This document shows, one piece after another, positions 14,062 to 15,851 of a stretch of 15,851 nucleotides of DNA. Under the pieces are notes generated by a model. It did no database searches. It was not told where the DNA came from and was given only the letters and a program-made list of their open reading frames with translations. Position numbers and translations under genes: made by a program. This DNA comes from an uncultured Lachnospiraceae bacterium (GTDB lineage Bacteria; Bacillota; Clostridia; Lachnospirales; Lachnospiraceae), in contig CACZPG010000111.1 of assembly GCA_902782965.1 (NCBI GenBank), positions 1 to 15,851 of the forward strand, written 5' to 3'. Numbering within the stretch: position 1 is the stretch's first letter; each line of letters begins with the position of its first letter.

Positions 14062-14090
14062 TTGACTTACAATATACGCTATGTTATTCT
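14062..14090 (+). promoter_or_regulatory. Sigma-A promoter of the rpmG-secE-nusG(-rplKA) operon
   Basis: TTGACT (14062-14067), a 17-bp spacer and TATTCT (14085-14090). Transcription would start near 14097, giving a ~124-nt leader. It is the best-formed -35 in the window, as expected for a highly expressed translation operon. Confidence 0.75.
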
Positions 14091-14096
14091 AACACT

Positions 14097-14154
14097 TGCG
14101 TTTCTGTACGCACTTCTTTTGGTGTGCAAATTCAGTAGTCCCAACTGATACACC
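14097..14154 (+). other. Structured leader of rpmG, unidentified
   Basis: Two hairpins can form at the 5' end of the transcript. The first is TGCGT/ACGCA (14097-14101/14108-14112). The second has an outer GGTGT/ACACC helix (14121-14125/14150-14154) and an inner TCAGT/ACTGA helix (14132-14136/14144-14148) separated by an asymmetric internal loop. No T tract follows. I do not recognise a known ribosomal leader or a tRNA in it. Confidence 0.35.
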
Positions 14155-14220
14155 TTAAGGTTACCCTATCTACGTGCAGACGTTGTATTAAGGATGATAA
14201 GATAATGGAGGTACGAAACC

Positions 14221-14370
14221 GTGCGCGTTAAGATTACACTTGCTTGTGAGGAATGTAAACAGCGTAATTACAACCTTACAAAGGAAAAGAAGCTTCATCC
14301 GGACAGGATGGAAACAAAGAAGTATTGCAGATTCTGCAAGAAACATACAAATCACAAGGAAACAAAGTAG
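14221..14370 (+). CDS. rpmG: Ribosomal protein L33 (bL33)
   Basis: A 49-aa protein of the large subunit, near the E site. It reads VRVKITLACEEC at the start and ends KKHTNHKETK. The four zinc-ribbon cysteines C9, C12, C36 and C39 are all present, so this is the zinc-binding (C+) form. It begins with GTG, set by GGAGGT at 14207-14212, 8 nt upstream. It is too short for usual length cut-offs and easy to miss. Its place directly before secE and nusG is the standard Firmicute order. Confidence 0.96.
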   Translation: MRVKITLACEECKQRNYNLTKEKKLHPDRMETKKYCRFCKKHTNHKETK

Positions 14371-14394
14371 TTTGTCTAAGGAGAGGTAAAGATT

Positions 14395-14598
14395 ATGGCA
14401 GATAAGAAGGATACAGCACCTGCTCTTAAGAGAAGCTGGTTCCAGGAACTTAAGATTGAGTTTGGTAAGATAACCTGGCCTAACAGGGTTCAGCTGGCTA
14501 AGGAAACAGGCGTTGTTGTTGTTTCGGCTGTTCTTCTTGGTGCACTTATCGTTGTTGTAGACTGGTTACTGAATCTTGCACTTCAATTTATATGGTAG
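14395..14598 (+). CDS. secE: Preprotein translocase subunit SecE
   Basis: A 67-aa single-span membrane protein that clamps SecY in the Sec channel. A basic/amphipathic segment WFQELKIEFGKITWPNR (15-31) carries the conserved F-x-K-I-T-W-P, followed by one transmembrane helix at ~38-63. This is the short Gram-positive form with one helix. The site AGGAGAGG at 14379-14386 precedes the ATG. Its stop overlaps the ribosome site of nusG. Confidence 0.95.
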   Translation: MADKKDTAPALKRSWFQELKIEFGKITWPNRVQLAKETGVVVVSAVLLGALIVVVDWLLNLALQFIW

Positions 14599-14605
14599 GC
14601 GGTGA
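14597..14605 (+). promoter_or_regulatory. Ribosome binding site that fixes the nusG start
   Basis: AGGCGGTGA differs from the ideal AGGAGGTGA at one base and lies 4-7 nt before ATG 14610. An in-frame ATG at 14592 precedes this site and overlaps secE, so it is not the start. The site overlaps the secE stop (14596-14598), implying coupled translation. Confidence 0.8.
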
Positions 14606-14609
14606 TAAA

Positions 14610-15299
14610 ATGGCGGATGAAAAAAATCTGGACCAGGAGGAGATGAATACTTCTGATATCTCTGCTGAAGAGACAGCTGAAACAGTTGAAGCAGTAGAAG
14701 AAACAGCAGAAGCAGCTGAGGAAACAGCTGATGCTCAGGAGGAAGCTCCCCGTATAAAGTCTGCAAATATAAAGCAGCAGGGAGACGATGAACCGCACTG
14801 GTATGTGGTACATACGTATTCGGGCTACGAAAATAAAGTTAAAGCAGATATAGAGAAGACTATCGAGAACAGAAGACTTCAGGATCAGATGTTTGAGGTT
14901 ATGGTACCTCTTCAGGAAACTGTTGAAGTCAAGAATGGTGTCAGAAAAACTATATCTAAGAAAATATTCCCGGGATATGTTCTTGTGCATATGATTAAGA
15001 ACGATGTTACATGGTACGTTGTTCGTAATACAAGAGGTGTTACGGGATTTGTCGGACCGGGATCAGAACCGGTTCCGCTTACAGAGATAGAGATGCGCAA
15101 ACTCGGCGTTAAGTCAGCAGATATCGTGATTGACGTTGAGATAGGAGATATGATTAAGGTTATTTCCGGTGCATGGGAAGGAACTGTAGGAAATATCAAG
15201 ACCATAAGTCGTACTAAGCAGACAGTTACGATTGATATGGATATTTTCGGACGTTCTACAGAGGTCGAGATAAGTCTCGACGATATTCAAAAGCTTTAA
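14610..15299 (+). CDS. nusG: Transcription elongation/termination factor NusG, with an acidic N-terminal extension
   Basis: Binds RNA polymerase across the cleft and modulates pausing, Rho action and transcription-translation coupling. At 229 aa it exceeds the usual 170-180 aa. The excess is an N-terminal tail of ~60 residues in which 18 of the first 46 are Asp/Glu and only one is Lys, with repeated ETAE/EETA units. The NGN domain begins at PHWYVVHTYSGYE (62-74) and includes FPGYVLVHM (120-128) and GVTGFVGPG (143-151). The KOW domain starts at GDMIKVISGAWEG (179-191) and runs to the end. Part of rpmG-secE-nusG, followed 75 bp later by rplK. Confidence 0.96.
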   Translation: MADEKNLDQEEMNTSDISAEETAETVEAVEETAEAAEETADAQEEAPRIKSANIKQQGDDEPHWYVVHTYSGYENKVKADIEKTIENRRLQDQMFEVMVPLQETVEVKNGVRKTISKKIFPGYVLVHMIKNDVTWYVVRNTRGVTGFVGPGSEPVPLTEIEMRKLGVKSADIVIDVEIGDMIKVISGAWEGTVGNIKTISRTKQTVTIDMDIFGRSTEVEISLDDIQKL

Positions 15300-15358
15300 A
15301 CTGTTCTAACCTGACAGTTTATATAAGTGGAAGGGGTATGAGCCCCGCATTTTACCAC
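15298..15358 (+). promoter_or_regulatory. Hairpins in the rplK leader, possible L1 autoregulation site
   Basis: AAACTGT/ACAGTTT (15298-15304/15314-15320) is a 7-bp hairpin right after nusG. Next, GTGG (15327-15330) and GGGG (15333-15336) pair with CCAC (15355-15358) and CCCC (15343-15346), giving two helices around an asymmetric internal loop. In many bacteria L1 represses rplK-rplA translation through a two-helix leader element copying its 23S rRNA site. Position and shape fit, but identity is inferred. Confidence 0.35.
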
Positions 15359-15374
15359 GAAGGAGGAATTTAAA

Positions 15375-15800
15375 ATGGCTAAAAAAGTCGAAGGTTACAT
15401 CAAGTTACAGATACCTGCAGGAAAGGCAACTCCAGCACCACCTGTTGGACCGGCTCTTGGTCAGCATGGTGTAAATATCGTTGATTTCACAAAGCAGTTC
15501 AACGATAGAACAGCAAGCATGGGCGATGTTATTATCCCTGTAGTTATCACAGTTTACGCAGACAGAAGCTTCAGCTTCATTACTAAGACACCACCTGCAG
15601 CAGTTCTTATCAAGAAGGCAGTAGGTATTCAGAAGGCATCCGGTGAACCAAACAAGAAAAAGGTTGCTAAGATCACAAGGGCACAGCTTCAGGAAATCGC
15701 TGAAACAAAGAAGCCTGATCTCAATGCAGCTTCACTTGACGCTGCTATCAGCATGATAGCCGGAACAGCTCGTTCTATGGGTGTAGAAGTAGTCGACTAA
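15375..15800 (+). CDS. rplK: Ribosomal protein L11 (uL11)
   Basis: Builds the GTPase-associated stalk base of the large subunit with 23S rRNA; target of thiopeptides and needed for RelA-type stringent sensing. At 141 aa it is standard length. The N-terminal domain shows LQIPAGKATPAPPVGPALGQHG (the thiostrepton-region prolines at ~20-29), and the C-terminal RNA-binding domain shows TKTPPAAVLIKKA and ends in GTARSMGVEV. A strong AAGGAGGAA site precedes the ATG. rplA follows after 17 bp. Confidence 0.98.
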   Translation: MAKKVEGYIKLQIPAGKATPAPPVGPALGQHGVNIVDFTKQFNDRTASMGDVIIPVVITVYADRSFSFITKTPPAAVLIKKAVGIQKASGEPNKKKVAKITRAQLQEIAETKKPDLNAASLDAAISMIAGTARSMGVEVVD

Positions 15801-15817
15801 TTCAGGAGGTAATGAAG

Positions 15818-15851
15818 ATGAAAAAGGGAAAAAGATTTTTAGAGGTAGCAA
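15818..15851 (+). CDS. rplA: Ribosomal protein L1 (uL1), 3' end cut by window edge
   Basis: Only 11 codons are visible, reading MKKGKRFLEVA, which matches the L1 N-terminus (MKxGKRYxEA). AGGAGGT at 15804-15810 is 7 nt before ATG 15818; the in-frame ATG at 15812 is too close to it. The rplK-rplA order is universal. L1 forms the mobile stalk by the E site and represses its own operon. Confidence 0.88.
   Translation, partial: MKKGKRFLEVA

Noticed and set aside
14592..14609. ATG 14592 as nusG start
   Set aside because: It overlaps the secE stop and precedes the good ribosome site at 14597-14605, which points to ATG 14610.
14583..14990. Minus-strand open frames opposite the nusG N-terminus
   Set aside because: They arise from the GAA/GAG-rich acidic repeats read backwards as Phe/Leu/Ser runs; no ribosome site.

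Overview
The window looks like ordinary chromosome from a Clostridia-type Firmicute, most likely a Lachnospiraceae member (Butyrivibrio/Roseburia-like). This is inferred from the AT-rich base composition, strong AGGAGG-type ribosome sites, SufS-SufU iron-sulfur genes, a DnaD-type primosome protein beside a DnaC/DnaI-type loader, a 49-aa L33 ahead of secE-nusG, and an unusual long PRPP synthetase. I saw no mobile elements, tRNA or rRNA genes, or CRISPR arrays.

Layout. 1-1494 (+): the end of a suf operon (sufS, cut by the left edge, then sufU), closed by a bidirectional terminator. 1596-3590: a divergent pair of cell-envelope genes, a secreted class-A-beta-lactamase-fold serine hydrolase (-) and a membrane-anchored VanY-like protein (+) that lacks the usual catalytic Glu. 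3735-7055 (-): an operon dnaD-like, dnaC/dnaI-like, prs, transcribed right to left from a promoter near 7140-7168. 7056-7366: a 311-bp gene-free stretch holding that promoter, the murC terminator and a cluster of DnaA-box-like 9-mers. 7367-8755 (-): murC. 8958-10511 (+): ilvE and a small lipoprotein, ended by a terminator. 10605-12115 (+): a two-gene Wzm/Wzt (TagG/TagH)-type polysaccharide ABC exporter with no glycan genes beside it. 12276-13970 (+): uppP and an RsuA-type pseudouridine synthase. 14221-15851 (+): rpmG-secE-nusG-rplK-rplA, cut by the right edge, behind a good sigma-A promoter with a tandem repeat just upstream and a structured leader.

How it fits together. Three themes recur: envelope building (murC, uppP, the glycan exporter, the two envelope hydrolase-like proteins), replication restart and initiation plus nucleotide precursor supply (dnaD, dnaC, prs), and translation/transcription core genes (rpmG, secE, nusG, rplK, rplA, rsuA).

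The most interesting non-coding feature is at 7204-7362. Two perfect TTWTNCACA DnaA boxes and four one-mismatch boxes, all in one orientation and partly abutting head to tail, sit just upstream of the promoter of the dnaD-dnaC-prs operon. dnaA, dnaN and rpmH are absent, so this is more plausibly a DnaA regulatory or titration site than the main oriC. Other points worth checking are the degenerate VanY active site, the divergent Prs motifs, the acidic N-terminal extension of NusG, and the 19-bp tandem repeat upstream of the rpmG operon promoter.
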